From the NCBI GenBank assembly GCA_016179845.1, contig JACPCK010000036.1:1-64000 (forward strand): a DNA stretch of 64,000 nucleotides. The letters are read 5' to 3'. The DNA comes from Chloroflexota bacterium. Lineage in GTDB: Bacteria > Chloroflexota > Dehalococcoidia > Lucifugimonadales > JACPCK01. The notes beneath the pieces are model-generated. The model saw nothing but the letters and a program-made list of their open reading frames with translations. It was not told where the DNA came from and did no database searches. Shown here piece after piece: positions 48,100 to 56,377 of the stretch (positions are counted from its first letter, which is position 1; every line of letters starts with the position of its first letter). The position numbers and the translations under genes were made by a program.

Positions 48100-49668
48100 T
48101 CAGTGCCGGAAATGACGCACGCTGGTGAACACCATAGCCACCTTGTACCGGTTCGCGGCGGCGATGACCTCCGGGTCCCGGATGGACCCCCCAGGCTGCA
48201 CCACCGCAGTCACGCCACCCTGAGCCGCCATCTCCAGGCCGTCTGCGAAGGGAAAGAAGGCATCCGAGGCCAGCACACTCCCTTTGGACCTCTCACCCGC
48301 CACCCTCAGTGCCAGATGAACACTGGTGACCCGGTTGGGCTGGCCCGTCCCCATGCCTACCAGCACCCTGTCCTGAGCGAGGACAATGGCGTTGGACCTG
48401 ACGTGCTTCGCCGCCTTCCAGGCGAAGGACAGGTCCGCCATCTCCTCAGGCGTCGGTTGGCGCTCCGTGACCGCCTTCCAGGTGGCTGCGTCCTCCGGCA
48501 GAACGTCACTTGTTTGAACCAGAAGACCTCCTGACACCTGGCGGAGGTCCAGGCTGCCCTCCTCTATTAACGTGTCGCCTATTTCCAGGACCCGAAGGTC
48601 CTTCCGGCGGCGGAGGGTCTCCAGGGCCTCGTTTTCGTATCCCGGCGCCACCACCACTTCATAGAAGACCTTGCGCATGGCCTCGGCAGCCTGGGCCGTG
48701 ACGGGCCGGTTGAAGGCCACGATGCCACCGTAGGCTGACACCGGGTCTCCCTCGTAGGCCCGCCGATAGGCCTCTGCCAGGTCCGGGTGGCATGCCAGGC
48801 CGCAGGGGTTGTTGTGCTTGATTACGGCCACTGTCGGCTCGGAGAAGTCCTCAACCACCCGCCAGGCGGCATCGGCGTCCAGGATGTTGTTGAAGGATAG
48901 CTCTTTCCCATGAAGCTGTCTGGCCAAGGCCAGACCACCCGCGGGTGGGGTCGCTCCATACAAGGCCCCCTTCTGGTGGGGGTTCTCCCCGTACCGGAGG
49001 TCGTACAGCTTCCGATAGCCCACCGTCAGCTCTGAGGGAAAGTCCGCCTGCTCACCCCGCAGGTAGCGGGCCACTATGGCGTCATAGAGTGCCACATGCT
49101 GAAAGGCCTTGGCCGCCAGCAGACGCCTCTCCTCCAGGGTTAGGCCAAAGTCCGGGCCCCGCTCATCCTGAGCCTGTCGAAGGGTGAGCGGGCTAGTGCT
49201 CTTCAACCTCTCCGCCACCCACCCGTAGTCACTCGGGTCCACCAACACGGTGACAAAGGGGAAGTTCTTGGCGGCTGCCCGCACCATGGCAGGCCCGCCG
49301 ATGTCAATGTTCTCCAGGGCCTCATCCAGGGTGACTCCCCGCTTCTGGATGGTTGCCTCAAACGGGTAGAGGTTCACCACTACCAGGTCGATAGGGGCCA
49401 GGCCCAAGCGCTTCAGCTCTTCCATGTGCTGCGGCCTGTCCCGCCGGGCCAGTATGCCCCCATGGATGGCCGGATGGAGGCTCTTGACCCGCCCCCCCAG
49501 GATCTCGGGAAAGCCCGTCAGGTCCGACACCTGGCGGACGAGCAGGCCAGCTTCGCCCAGAGCGCGGGCTGTACCTCCCGTTGAGATAAGCTCGACTCCT
49601 GCCTGGTGCAGCGCCCTGGCAAAATCTGCCAGGCCAGTTTTCTCATATACCGACAAAATCGCTTTCAT
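48100..49668 (-). CDS. purH: Bifunctional AICAR formyltransferase/IMP cyclohydrolase
   Basis: 522 residues from ATG 49668. The N-terminal IMP cyclohydrolase domain begins MKAILSVYEKTGL and has VELISTGGTARAL; the formyltransferase domain carries YRKLYDLRYGENPHQKGALYGA, FNNILDADAAWR, KHNNPCGLA and AVVQPGGSIRDPEV. It catalyses the last two steps of purine synthesis. Between the domains, a segment SPLTLRQAQDERG is encoded by a copy of the dispersed repeat (49160-49192), an in-frame insertion in the linker. It starts next to the purM stop (about 15 bp), the natural purM-purH arrangement. Confidence 0.97.
   Translation of the reverse strand: MKAILSVYEKTGLADFARALHQAGVELISTGGTARALGEAGLLVRQVSDLTGFPEILGGRVKSLHPAIHGGILARRDRPQHMEELKRLGLAPIDLVVVNLYPFEATIQKRGVTLDEALENIDIGGPAMVRAAAKNFPFVTVLVDPSDYGWVAERLKSTSPLTLRQAQDERGPDFGLTLEERRLLAAKAFQHVALYDAIVARYLRGEQADFPSELTVGYRKLYDLRYGENPHQKGALYGATPPAGGLALARQLHGKELSFNNILDADAAWRVVEDFSEPTVAVIKHNNPCGLACHPDLAEAYRRAYEGDPVSAYGGIVAFNRPVTAQAAEAMRKVFYEVVVAPGYENEALETLRRRKDLRVLEIGDTLIEEGSLDLRQVSGGLLVQTSDVLPEDAATWKAVTERQPTPEEMADLSFAWKAAKHVRSNAIVLAQDRVLVGMGTGQPNRVTSVHLALRVAGERSKGSVLASDAFFPFADGLEMAAQGGVTAVVQPGGSIRDPEVIAAANRYKVAMVFTSVRHFRH
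49160..49192. repeat. Dispersed palindromic repeat inserted in the purH coding region
   Basis: Contains TGAGCCTGTCGAA at 49169-49181, identical to the right arm at 17406-17418, and the inverted flanks CGCTCA (49160-49165) and TGAGCG (49185-49190). The reading frame is kept, adding the peptide TLRQAQDERG to the protein. Confidence 0.85.
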
Positions 49669-49682
49669 GCTAGGCCTGACCC

Positions 49683-50699
49683 TCACACAAGTATTACGCT
49701 ATCCTGATCCCCCGTAGCTATGATCTCTCCTATTACCCGTGCTTCTGGGACTTGAGCCTGACCAGTAGTCTCCTTTCCAGGTTCACAAGCCACCACCATC
49801 CCTATACCCATATTGAACACGCGGAACATCTCTCTCTCCCCAACATCGCCAGCCTGCTGGATGAGACGGAAGATGGGTGGCACCTCCCAGGCCCCGGTGT
49901 GAAACCGGGCCGACAGACCCTTGGGCAGGATGCGGGGGACGTTCTCCAGAAATCCGCCGCCCGTGATGTGGGCCATTCCCTTGATATAGGGCAGGGCTGG
50001 CTCCAGAAGCGGATAGTAGCAGCGGTGCGGAGCGATAAGGGCCTCGCCCAGGGTGCAGCCCAGGTCAGCGTAGTGCTTGCGCAGGGGCCGCTGGTCTGTG
50101 TCCAGGTGGAAGACGCGGCGCACCAGGGAGTATCCATTGGTGTGCAGCCCGCTGGAGGGTATGCCCAGCAGCACGTCCCCTTCCTGGATGGCGGAGCCAT
50201 CGATGATCTTGTTTCGCTCCACGGCCCCAACAACGAAACCCACCAGGTCGAAGTCGTCCCCCTGGTACAGGCCCGGCAGCTCCGCCGTCTCGCCACCGAT
50301 GAGGGCGCAGCCCGCCTCGCGGCATGCCTGGGCCATGCCTGCCGCCAGCCGCTCGACTCGCTCTGGCACCACCTTGCCAGTGCCTATATAGTCCAGGAAG
50401 AAGAGGGGACGCGCAGCACAGGTGAAGATATCGTTAATGCAGTGGTTCACCACGTCCATGCCAACCGTCTCGTAGCTATCCATCCAGTGGGCGATCTTCA
50501 GCTTGGTGCCTACTCCGTCGGTGTGAGAGACCAGCACCGGGTCCTGGAAGCCCTTGACCTGGAACAGGCTGCCGAAGAAGCCTATGTCGCCCACGACACC
50601 CGATGTGAAAGTAGTGCGCGCGTGGCGGGCTATAAGCTTCTTGGCCCTGGCGGCAGCATCCCTGTCTACACCCGCAGCCTTGTAGGCTTCGCCCCTCAT
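49683..50699 (-). CDS. purM: Phosphoribosylformylglycinamidine cyclo-ligase (AIR synthetase)
   Basis: 338 residues from ATG 50699 with GGAGG upstream (the open frame starts at a TTG 18 bp earlier). VLVSHTDGVGTKLKIA and MDVVNHCINDIFTCAARPLFFLDYIGTGKV form the ATP-grasp-like purM nucleotide region; CALIGGETAELPG and HITGGGFLENVPRILP complete the pattern. It converts FGAM to AIR with ATP. Its stop overlaps the region of the purH start. Confidence 0.97.
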   Translation of the reverse strand: MRGEAYKAAGVDRDAAARAKKLIARHARTTFTSGVVGDIGFFGSLFQVKGFQDPVLVSHTDGVGTKLKIAHWMDSYETVGMDVVNHCINDIFTCAARPLFFLDYIGTGKVVPERVERLAAGMAQACREAGCALIGGETAELPGLYQGDDFDLVGFVVGAVERNKIIDGSAIQEGDVLLGIPSSGLHTNGYSLVRRVFHLDTDQRPLRKHYADLGCTLGEALIAPHRCYYPLLEPALPYIKGMAHITGGGFLENVPRILPKGLSARFHTGAWEVPPIFRLIQQAGDVGEREMFRVFNMGIGMVVACEPGKETTGQAQVPEARVIGEIIATGDQDSVILV

Positions 50700-50822
50700 A
50701 ATGCCTCCATCAGTCAATATTCAAATTAGATACCCAGGAAGGAGAGGTTGCCTCCTACTGCACAAAAGACACATCGTGAGGGAATCCAAGGTGAGAAGAT
50801 CATAACAGACCGGGAACTGGCC

Positions 50823-52256
50823 TTACGACAGCCTCAAGTCCTCGGAGCCTATTACAGAAGGGATCTCCTGCTCCAGGGCCAGCTTGTCCATCTCCAACTG
50901 GACGGGGATCGGGTAGTTGCCTGTGAAACAGGCCGTGCAGAAGCTCTCTTTTCCTCCCCCAACGGCCTTGAGCAGGCCCTCTACGCTGAGGTAGCCCAGG
51001 GAATCAGCGCCAATAGCCTCGCGTATCTCAGGGACGGTCTTGTTGGCGGCGATGAGCTCGCGGCGGGTGGCCATGTCCACGCCGAAGTGGCATGGCCACT
51101 GGATGGGAGGCGCACAGATCCGCATGTGGACCTCTTGGGCCCCGCCACGGCGGAGCAGGCTCACCACATGGGGCGTTGTAGTGCCTCGAACAATACTGTC
51201 ATCAACCACTACCACCCGCTTCCCCGAAAGGATGGCCGGTAGTGGATTGAACTTGAGCTGGACCCCCAGGTCCCGAATGCGCTGGTCCGGTTGGATGAAG
51301 GTCCTCCCCACATACCTGTTCTTCATCAGGCCGTCGGCGTAGGGTATGCCCGATTCACGCGCATAGCCGACGGCGGCAGCAGTCGCTGAGTCTGGTATCC
51401 CGATGACCACGTCTGCCTTCACCGGATGTTCTCGGGCCAACTGGGCCCCCATCTTCAGCCGCACGTTGTAGATGAGGCTATCGTCCAGGACGCTGTCTGG
51501 TCGCGCAAAGTAGATAAGCTCAAAGACACACAGCTTGCGATAGGCCTCCGGCGCCTGGTAGATCACTCGCGGACCCCTGGCATCAATTAGCACCGCTTCG
51601 CCTGGCCTTATCTCTCTTATGTACTCCGCTCCCACGTGGTCGATGGCGCAGCTTTCCGAGGCCACGATCCACCCGCCGTTTAGCTTCCCCAGGCACAGCG
51701 GACGCACGCCCAAGGGGTCTTTTATAGCCATCAGGGAGTCGGGAGTCAATACCACCAGGGCGTAGGCCCCCTGGAGGCGTCGCATCATGTAGCCTACCCT
51801 TTCACCCCAGTCCTTGCCCGGCGCGTGAGCCAGGAGATAGGCTATAACCTCCGAGTCTGTGCTGGAGGTGAAGCTACACCCCCAGGATGCCAGCTCGCTA
51901 CGAAGCTGTAGGACGTTGATGACGTTGCCGTTGTGGGCCAGGGCCAGCTCACCGTTGGGCCCCGATACCAACAGAGGCTGAGCGTTCTCTATACGGCTGG
52001 ACCCCATAGTAGAGTAGCGGGTGTGCCCTATGGCGATGTGCCCGGAAAGCCTTTGGAGCTCCTCTTCCCGGAAGGCCTGGCCAACCAGCCCCATGTGGGT
52101 GTGGACTCGCAGGTGCCTACCGTCAGCAGTGGCGATCCCCGCACTCTCCTGCCCCCGGTGCTGGAGGGAGAAGAGACCAAAGAAGGCCACACGGGCTACA
52201 TCTTCCCCTGGTGCATAGACCCCCACCACCCCGCAGGCTTCGCGAGCCCTATCCAC
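50823..52256 (-). CDS. purF: Amidophosphoribosyltransferase
   Basis: 477 residues with a GTG start at 52256. A short propeptide (MDRAREA) precedes the N-terminal nucleophile Cys in CGVVGVYAPGED. Glutaminase elements SLQHRGQESAGIA and the PRTase loop VVVVDDSIVRGTTTPHVVSLL are intact, and the C-terminal FCTACFTGNYP is of the FeS-containing Bacillus type. It commits PRPP to purine synthesis. No normal ribosome site precedes the GTG; a 22-codon upstream frame ends 2 nt before it. Promoter at 52326-52354. Confidence 0.96.
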   Translation of the reverse strand: MDRAREACGVVGVYAPGEDVARVAFFGLFSLQHRGQESAGIATADGRHLRVHTHMGLVGQAFREEELQRLSGHIAIGHTRYSTMGSSRIENAQPLLVSGPNGELALAHNGNVINVLQLRSELASWGCSFTSSTDSEVIAYLLAHAPGKDWGERVGYMMRRLQGAYALVVLTPDSLMAIKDPLGVRPLCLGKLNGGWIVASESCAIDHVGAEYIREIRPGEAVLIDARGPRVIYQAPEAYRKLCVFELIYFARPDSVLDDSLIYNVRLKMGAQLAREHPVKADVVIGIPDSATAAAVGYARESGIPYADGLMKNRYVGRTFIQPDQRIRDLGVQLKFNPLPAILSGKRVVVVDDSIVRGTTTPHVVSLLRRGGAQEVHMRICAPPIQWPCHFGVDMATRRELIAANKTVPEIREAIGADSLGYLSVEGLLKAVGGGKESFCTACFTGNYPIPVQLEMDKLALEQEIPSVIGSEDLRLS

Positions 52257-52258
52257 CC

Positions 52259-52324
52259 TTAAGCCCCCGGGAGCCGGTCAAGGAAGCCGTAATACTTGTA
52301 CTCCTTGAGGCCTTTTGACACCAT
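52259..52324 (-). CDS. Possible 21-residue upstream ORF in the purF leader
   Basis: An ATG at 52324 (or GTG at 52321) opens VSKGLKEYKYYGFLDRLPGA, ending in TAA 2 nt before the purF GTG. The predicted transcript start (about 52319) falls at or just after these start codons, so translation would have to be leaderless. Its only support is the tight coupling to purF, which lacks its own Shine-Dalgarno. It may also be chance. Confidence 0.25.
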   Translation of the reverse strand: MVSKGLKEYKYYGFLDRLPGA

Positions 52325-52325
52325 T

Positions 52326-52354
52326 ATGATACGTCGGGCCGCACGGGTGGTCAA
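52326..52354 (-). promoter_or_regulatory. Promoter of purF
   Basis: Minus strand: TTGACC (52354-52349), 17-bp spacer, TATCAT (52331-52326). Predicted start near 52319, about 63 nt before the GTG. Confidence 0.75.
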
Positions 52355-52424
52355 CTGCGCGGCCCCGCAGGAAGCCGTTGTAGAGAGTAGAATGGATGCC
52401 CTGATGACAGGCCTCAGCACCCCG

Positions 52425-52670
52425 TCAGTCAGAGGTCTCCGGTACCGCCAGGCACGTCAGGGTCCGCACCACACCGCTTATCGTATGTACCCGGTCCGAG
52501 ACGAAGTTCGCTACGGAAGTCAGGTCACTAGCCTCGATAACGGCTACCAGGTCATAGGGGCCCGTTACCCTGTCAATCAGCTTCACTTGCGGTAGCCGAT
52601 GAAGGGTACCATGGATATCCTTGTTCCTTCCCGGCACAGACTCAATCAAGACGTAAGCCCTAGTTACCAT
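52425..52670 (-). CDS. Stand-alone Lrp/AsnC-type ligand-binding domain (RAM) protein
   Basis: 81 residues from ATG 52670, preceded by GGGGGTG. The sequence TRAYVLIESVPGRNKDIHGTLHRLPQV, VTGPYDLVAVIEASDLTSVANFVSDRVHTISGVVRTLTCLAV matches only the C-terminal alpha-beta sandwich of Lrp/AsnC regulators, without a helix-turn-helix domain. Such proteins assemble into rings that bind amino acids and can modify the behaviour of full-length Lrp proteins or act as sensors. Position next to purF is not clearly meaningful. Quoted motifs are parts of one continuous domain. Confidence 0.88.
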   Translation of the reverse strand: MVTRAYVLIESVPGRNKDIHGTLHRLPQVKLIDRVTGPYDLVAVIEASDLTSVANFVSDRVHTISGVVRTLTCLAVPETSD

Positions 52671-52787
52671 AATGCACCCCCCGACCAAGTGTCCCTAGCC
52701 TCGGACCGAGACGCTACCGGCAATAGTAACATACCATAACCCGGCCTTTTGCTGGTAGGGGCTGGTTTTCGGTCTCCCCGCCCAGGC

Positions 52788-53786
52788 TGTCAAACTCTTC
52801 TCTAAGACCTCCCTTATTCTCTCACAACATATGGTACAGGGCGTGTACAATAAGCCATGCCAAGAGTACCGATACGGACTATCATAGAAACGTGGAAAAC
52901 ATGTGGTCAGAACATCTCGTTAGCAGTTCGCCGGTTAGGCATCGACCGGCGCACCGTCAAACGCTGGGTGGATCGTGGACGCCAACCCTGGGGCTACGTG
53001 CGCTGGCAGGGGGTCCAGCGCCGCTCCACGGCGCCCAAACACCCCACGCTGGCGCTCTCCTACGAGGCGACATCCCAGGTACGCGCCTGGCGGGAAGCCA
53101 CGGGCTTCTGCCGGGAGAAGCTGGCCTTCCTGGCCAAGGCCCAGGGGCTGACCGTGTCGGCGTCGACTATCCACCGCACGCTGCAGCGGGCCGGCCTCAT
53201 CCGCCCCAGTACCAAGCGGCGGCGGCCCCGTTTTCAGAACGGCCAAGTCATGCGACCCAGTAACTGTCCGGGGTTGGGCTATCTCCAGATGGACGTGAAG
53301 TACGTGACTCCGGAGCTCTCCGGGTTGCCCTACACATGCTACCTCTATGCCGCCCTGGATATCTCCACACGCTACAAGGTAGGGCTTATACTTCCCAAAG
53401 TAGACGAAGCGGGATCGCTACTTGCCTTGTACCATGCTATCCAGACGTTGCCCTTTCCCGTGCGTTACGTGCAGACCGACAACGGCTTGGAGTTCCAGAA
53501 GCGCTTTCACGCTAAGTGTGAGGAGGTGAGACTAGAGCACTTCTATATTCACAAGAGTTCCCCTAATGACAATGCGGTGATTGAACGGAGCTTTCGCACG
53601 GATGAGGAGGAATTCTTCTTCTGGCTAGAGAAAGCACCTCAAGACCACCTGGAGCTGAATACCTGGTACCAGCGTTTCCTGGACACCTACAACACTACCC
53701 GTCCCCATATGGGCATCAATATGTTAACTCCAAAGGAGGCCATCAACCTGTACCATAAGTCCTGAGAGAACAAGACCTCCTTGACA
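52788..53786 (+). mobile_element. IS481-type insertion sequence, about 1 kb
   Basis: Contains one transposase gene (52857-53765). TGTCAA at 52788-52793 and its inverse TTGACA at 53781-53786 are the likely ends, both with a nearby TTRTTCTCTCA-like internal motif, giving 999 bp. Ends beginning TGT are typical for IS481. I could not find a target-site duplication, so the ends are provisional or the insertion is old. Confidence 0.6.
52857..53765 (+). CDS. IS481-family DDE transposase
   Basis: 302 residues. An N-terminal helix-turn-helix (NISLAVRRLGIDRRTVKRWVDRG) is followed by the rve integrase core with the first Asp in LGYLQMDVKYVTPE, the second in VRYVQTDNGLEFQ and the Glu in SSPNDNAVIERSFRTDEEEF. 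Length is within the family range and no frameshift is seen, so it may still be active. It lies in the mobile element at 52788-53786. Confidence 0.93.
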   Translation: MPRVPIRTIIETWKTCGQNISLAVRRLGIDRRTVKRWVDRGRQPWGYVRWQGVQRRSTAPKHPTLALSYEATSQVRAWREATGFCREKLAFLAKAQGLTVSASTIHRTLQRAGLIRPSTKRRRPRFQNGQVMRPSNCPGLGYLQMDVKYVTPELSGLPYTCYLYAALDISTRYKVGLILPKVDEAGSLLALYHAIQTLPFPVRYVQTDNGLEFQKRFHAKCEEVRLEHFYIHKSSPNDNAVIERSFRTDEEEFFFWLEKAPQDHLELNTWYQRFLDTYNTTRPHMGINMLTPKEAINLYHKS

Positions 53787-53810
53787 CCCCGATTTCCCGC
53801 AAGGTACGAT
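53781..53810 (+). promoter_or_regulatory. Candidate outward promoter at the IS right end
   Basis: The IS terminal TTGACA (53781-53786) acts as a -35 box 18 bp before TACGAT (53805-53810) in flanking DNA, pointing to the membrane-protein gene at 53956. A hybrid promoter formed by insertion is plausible. Confidence 0.4.
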
Positions 53811-53955
53811 ACTAGAAGAGTTATCTTCCTCAAACCGCCCGGGTCCTGAGGGATCGGACAGAAGGACAGGCGGTCCCACCTCAATAGATTGATCCCGCCA
53901 TATGAGACCAAAAGACCCCCGGGGACGACGTTGCTGAGGGTTGGGGGAGAGGCCC

Positions 53956-54345
53956 ATGAGAGACAAGCTTCGACACGAGATCGAGGACATCCTGCGGCAA
54001 GCAGGCCAGGGGACAAGCAGCCCTCTGCGAGAGTCAGAGGAGCCCCTACGCAGGAGCGGCTCTACCCTCAAGAGGATGTTGAGAAGAGCCTTCGCCATCC
54101 TGTCCCCAGGGCGCATACTACTGGCAGGTGCCCTCCTACTTTTGACTGCCCTCTTGGTCAGAGGCAGGGCCCCCTTTCTGGTAGGGCTCTTGGCATGGAC
54201 GGGGCTATCCCTTTTTATAGTTGCTTACGCCATGTTCTTCACGCGGACTACGCCCGAGGTGGAGAAACGGTGGCGTGGTAGGGTAGTCCGCTACAGCAAG
54301 CCCCCAGGCTGGTGGGAGCGCTTCGCCAGATGGTTGCACAGGTAG
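53956..54345 (+). CDS. Small two-helix membrane protein, function unknown
   Basis: 129 residues from ATG 53956, with GGGGGAGAGG upstream (a TTG 15 bp earlier lies within that site). A charged N-terminal helix (RDKLRHEIEDILRQAG) precedes helices at about residues 52-69 (ILLAGALLLLTALLV) and 75-95 (FLVGLLAWTGLSLFIVAYAMFF), then a basic/aromatic C-terminus (KPPGWWERFARWLHR). No family recognised. It may be expressed from the IS-derived promoter. Confidence 0.7.
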   Translation: MRDKLRHEIEDILRQAGQGTSSPLRESEEPLRRSGSTLKRMLRRAFAILSPGRILLAGALLLLTALLVRGRAPFLVGLLAWTGLSLFIVAYAMFFTRTTPEVEKRWRGRVVRYSKPPGWWERFARWLHR

Positions 54346-54375
54346 TCGAAGAGTATCCCCTCTACTACTCTTGGG

Positions 54376-56172
54376 CTATATAGAGCATTCGCCCTCGCCG
54401 CGTTGCACCTGGTACAGGACAGTCCGGTTCCAGTCCATGTAGTACTTAATAGAGTCGGGACCCAGCTTTGGCAATTGCCCAAGGGGGGCTACGATCTGCT
54501 CGAACGGCTCCAGGCCCAAGCGATCCACAAACTGGTTGAAAGTCTCGCCTTCCCGCCTCTGCTTCACGTAGAAATCCACGAATCCCTTCACCGCCGCGGG
54601 TATTTGCTTTGAAGGGCAGCGGGCCTTCAGTTGGCGACCCAGACGCACGCCGTTGGTCTGGCTGCCACCGATGAACACTTCGTAGGCTGGAATCTGAGCG
54701 CCGTTGTTCCTCATAGCCGCCCCTTGGAAGCCAATATTACCCGTGTTGTGCTGGCCGCACCCGTCCGGGCAGCCGCTTATGTTTATGCGGATCTGCTTTA
54801 CCAGGGGGTCCTGATAGTCCAGCCCCACCAGGTACTTCTTCAGGTGTTCCGCCAGGCCCATTGAGGTGGTGATGCCTAGCGAGCAGCTCTCAGTCCCTGG
54901 GCAGGACACCACATCCGAGAGGTGACCAGCGTCAGGATCGGCCAGCCCTATCTTATTGAGAGCCAGGTACAGATCATGGACACTCTCCTGACGGACCCAC
55001 CGCAGGACCAGGTTCTGACGCTGCATGACCCGGCAGCGGCCCCCCGCATATTGCCTTGTTATCTCTGCTAGCTTGAAGAACTGCTCCCACGTCACATTGC
55101 CCAGGGTGAGAGTAACCTGGGCGGCGACAAAGCCCTGCTGCTTCTGGTCCCGCACATTGGTCTCTCTCCATCGAGAGAACTCCGCATCCTCCCCGCGTGC
55201 AGGGGTGAAAGAGGCCGCGGCCGTGGGTGCATCCACCTCCTCATCGTCCACCTCTGCAAGAATGTCGAGGGGGTACTCTCTCTTGGCCCACTCCTCCTTC
55301 AACTCCTCCTCCACCAGCTTGCGAAAGGCATCGGCACCGATGCGGTCCACCAGGAACTTGATGCGGGCCTTCATGCGGTTCACCCGAAGCTCATCGGACT
55401 TGTTGAAGACCCGCAGAATAGCCTCGCTGATCCGCAGGTACTCCTCCACTGGCACAAACTCGTAGAGGACCGGTGCCAGGCGGGGCATGATGGAGAGCCC
55501 GCCGCCCACCACCATCTTGAACCCCTTGCGGGCAGTGCCATTCTCCTGGCGGACCTGAGCGATGAAGCCCAGGTCATGGATGGCCGTCATGGCGCAGTCG
55601 CTCTGGCAGCCGGAGAAGGCCGTCTTGAACTTGCGCGGGAGGTTCTGATCGAACTCCTGCCGAACGAAGTAGCGGGCGAAGGCGGCCGCGTAGGGAGAGG
55701 TGTCAAAGGCCTCCGTAGGGCAGACGCCAGCCATGGGGCAGCCTGCCACGTTGCGAACGGTGTTGCCGCAGGCCTCCCGAGAGGTTAGGCCCGCCTCACC
55801 CAGGATGCGCATGATCTGCGGGGTGTCCTCTAGCTTGACGAAGTGGAGCTGGAGGTTCTCTCTGGTCGTAAAGTGACCCCGCCCCAGCGGGGTAAAGTCC
55901 CGGCAGATGATCCCCAGGGCCTCAAGCTGCTCTGCTGTCAGCCGGCCGTAGGGGATCTTGATGCGGTACATCTGGACGCCTGGCTGGCGCTGCCCGTAGA
56001 CCCCCCTGCGAAGCCGGAAGACCCTGAACTCCAGGGGGTCCAGGTCCCCCGCTTTGAACTTCTTGGCCATCGCCTCAAACTCGTCCACCTCTTCGGGTAT
56101 ATAGGGGATGACCTCCTTCATCACCGCATGGCCGTTCCCCACGAACCGCACCTTTGCGTCTCGCTCCGTCAT
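54376..56172 (-). CDS. Ferredoxin-type nitrite/sulfite reductase (siroheme protein)
   Basis: 598 residues from ATG 56172 with GGGAGG upstream (a TTG 51 bp earlier lies in the terminator hairpin). It has the duplicated NIR/SIR plan: ferredoxin-like half-domain with RLRRGVYGQRQPGVQMYRIKIP, the ACGNTVRNVAGCPMAGVCP block, the second half-domain with YAGGRCRVMQRQNLVLRW, and the siroheme-4Fe-4S cysteines in SCPGTESCSLGIT and NISGCPDGCGQHNTGN. It reduces sulfite to sulfide or nitrite to ammonium for assimilation. Sequence alone does not decide between these; the absence of nearby nitrate genes mildly favours sulfite. Control by an upstream terminator is likely. Confidence 0.92.
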   Translation of the reverse strand: MTERDAKVRFVGNGHAVMKEVIPYIPEEVDEFEAMAKKFKAGDLDPLEFRVFRLRRGVYGQRQPGVQMYRIKIPYGRLTAEQLEALGIICRDFTPLGRGHFTTRENLQLHFVKLEDTPQIMRILGEAGLTSREACGNTVRNVAGCPMAGVCPTEAFDTSPYAAAFARYFVRQEFDQNLPRKFKTAFSGCQSDCAMTAIHDLGFIAQVRQENGTARKGFKMVVGGGLSIMPRLAPVLYEFVPVEEYLRISEAILRVFNKSDELRVNRMKARIKFLVDRIGADAFRKLVEEELKEEWAKREYPLDILAEVDDEEVDAPTAAASFTPARGEDAEFSRWRETNVRDQKQQGFVAAQVTLTLGNVTWEQFFKLAEITRQYAGGRCRVMQRQNLVLRWVRQESVHDLYLALNKIGLADPDAGHLSDVVSCPGTESCSLGITTSMGLAEHLKKYLVGLDYQDPLVKQIRINISGCPDGCGQHNTGNIGFQGAAMRNNGAQIPAYEVFIGGSQTNGVRLGRQLKARCPSKQIPAAVKGFVDFYVKQRREGETFNQFVDRLGLEPFEQIVAPLGQLPKLGPDSIKYYMDWNRTVLYQVQRGEGECSI

Positions 56173-56202
56173 AGTCTGCCTCCCATCCTGGAATTGCCTA
56201 AC

Positions 56203-56236
56203 AAAAAAGCCCCTCTCAGCCAATGCCGAGAGGGGC
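56203..56236 (-). terminator. Intrinsic terminator or attenuator in the nitrite/sulfite reductase leader
   Basis: On the minus strand GCCCCTCTC pairs perfectly with GAGAGGGGC (56236-56228 and 56217-56209; 10-nt loop), followed by TTTTTT (56208-56203). The T-run ends about 30 nt before the reductase ATG and lies after the predicted promoter, so it could act as an attenuator. A GGGGC near 56263-56268 could pair with the left arm as an antiterminator. Termination of rpsT transcription is the simpler alternative. Confidence 0.8.
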
Positions 56237-56314
56237 CCAGCGTTCCTTAGCGCCCGCTAGCCCCTATAGGCTACAGCAACAATTAAAAGAATAGTTTATC
56301 GACATTTGTGTCAA

Positions 56315-56343
56315 AAGATACAGCCTCTCCCCCGCCTTGTCAA
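56315..56343 (-). promoter_or_regulatory. Promoter of the nitrite/sulfite reductase gene
   Basis: Minus strand: TTGACA (56343-56338), 17-bp spacer, TATCTT (56320-56315). A second TTGACA occurs at 56314-56309 with TATTCT at a 15-bp spacing. Either yields a leader of roughly 110-140 nt that includes the terminator at 56203-56236. Confidence 0.5.
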
Positions 56344-56377
56344 GCCTCCTAGACGGGGGTCGCCTGCTACTTTTACC

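Noticed and set aside
49752-50729. 325-codon plus-strand frame opposite purM
   Set aside because: Shadow of purM; no family resemblance.
52770-53800. Target-site duplication around the IS481-type element
   Set aside because: The flanks CCAGGC and CCCCGAT do not match; the ends remain provisional.
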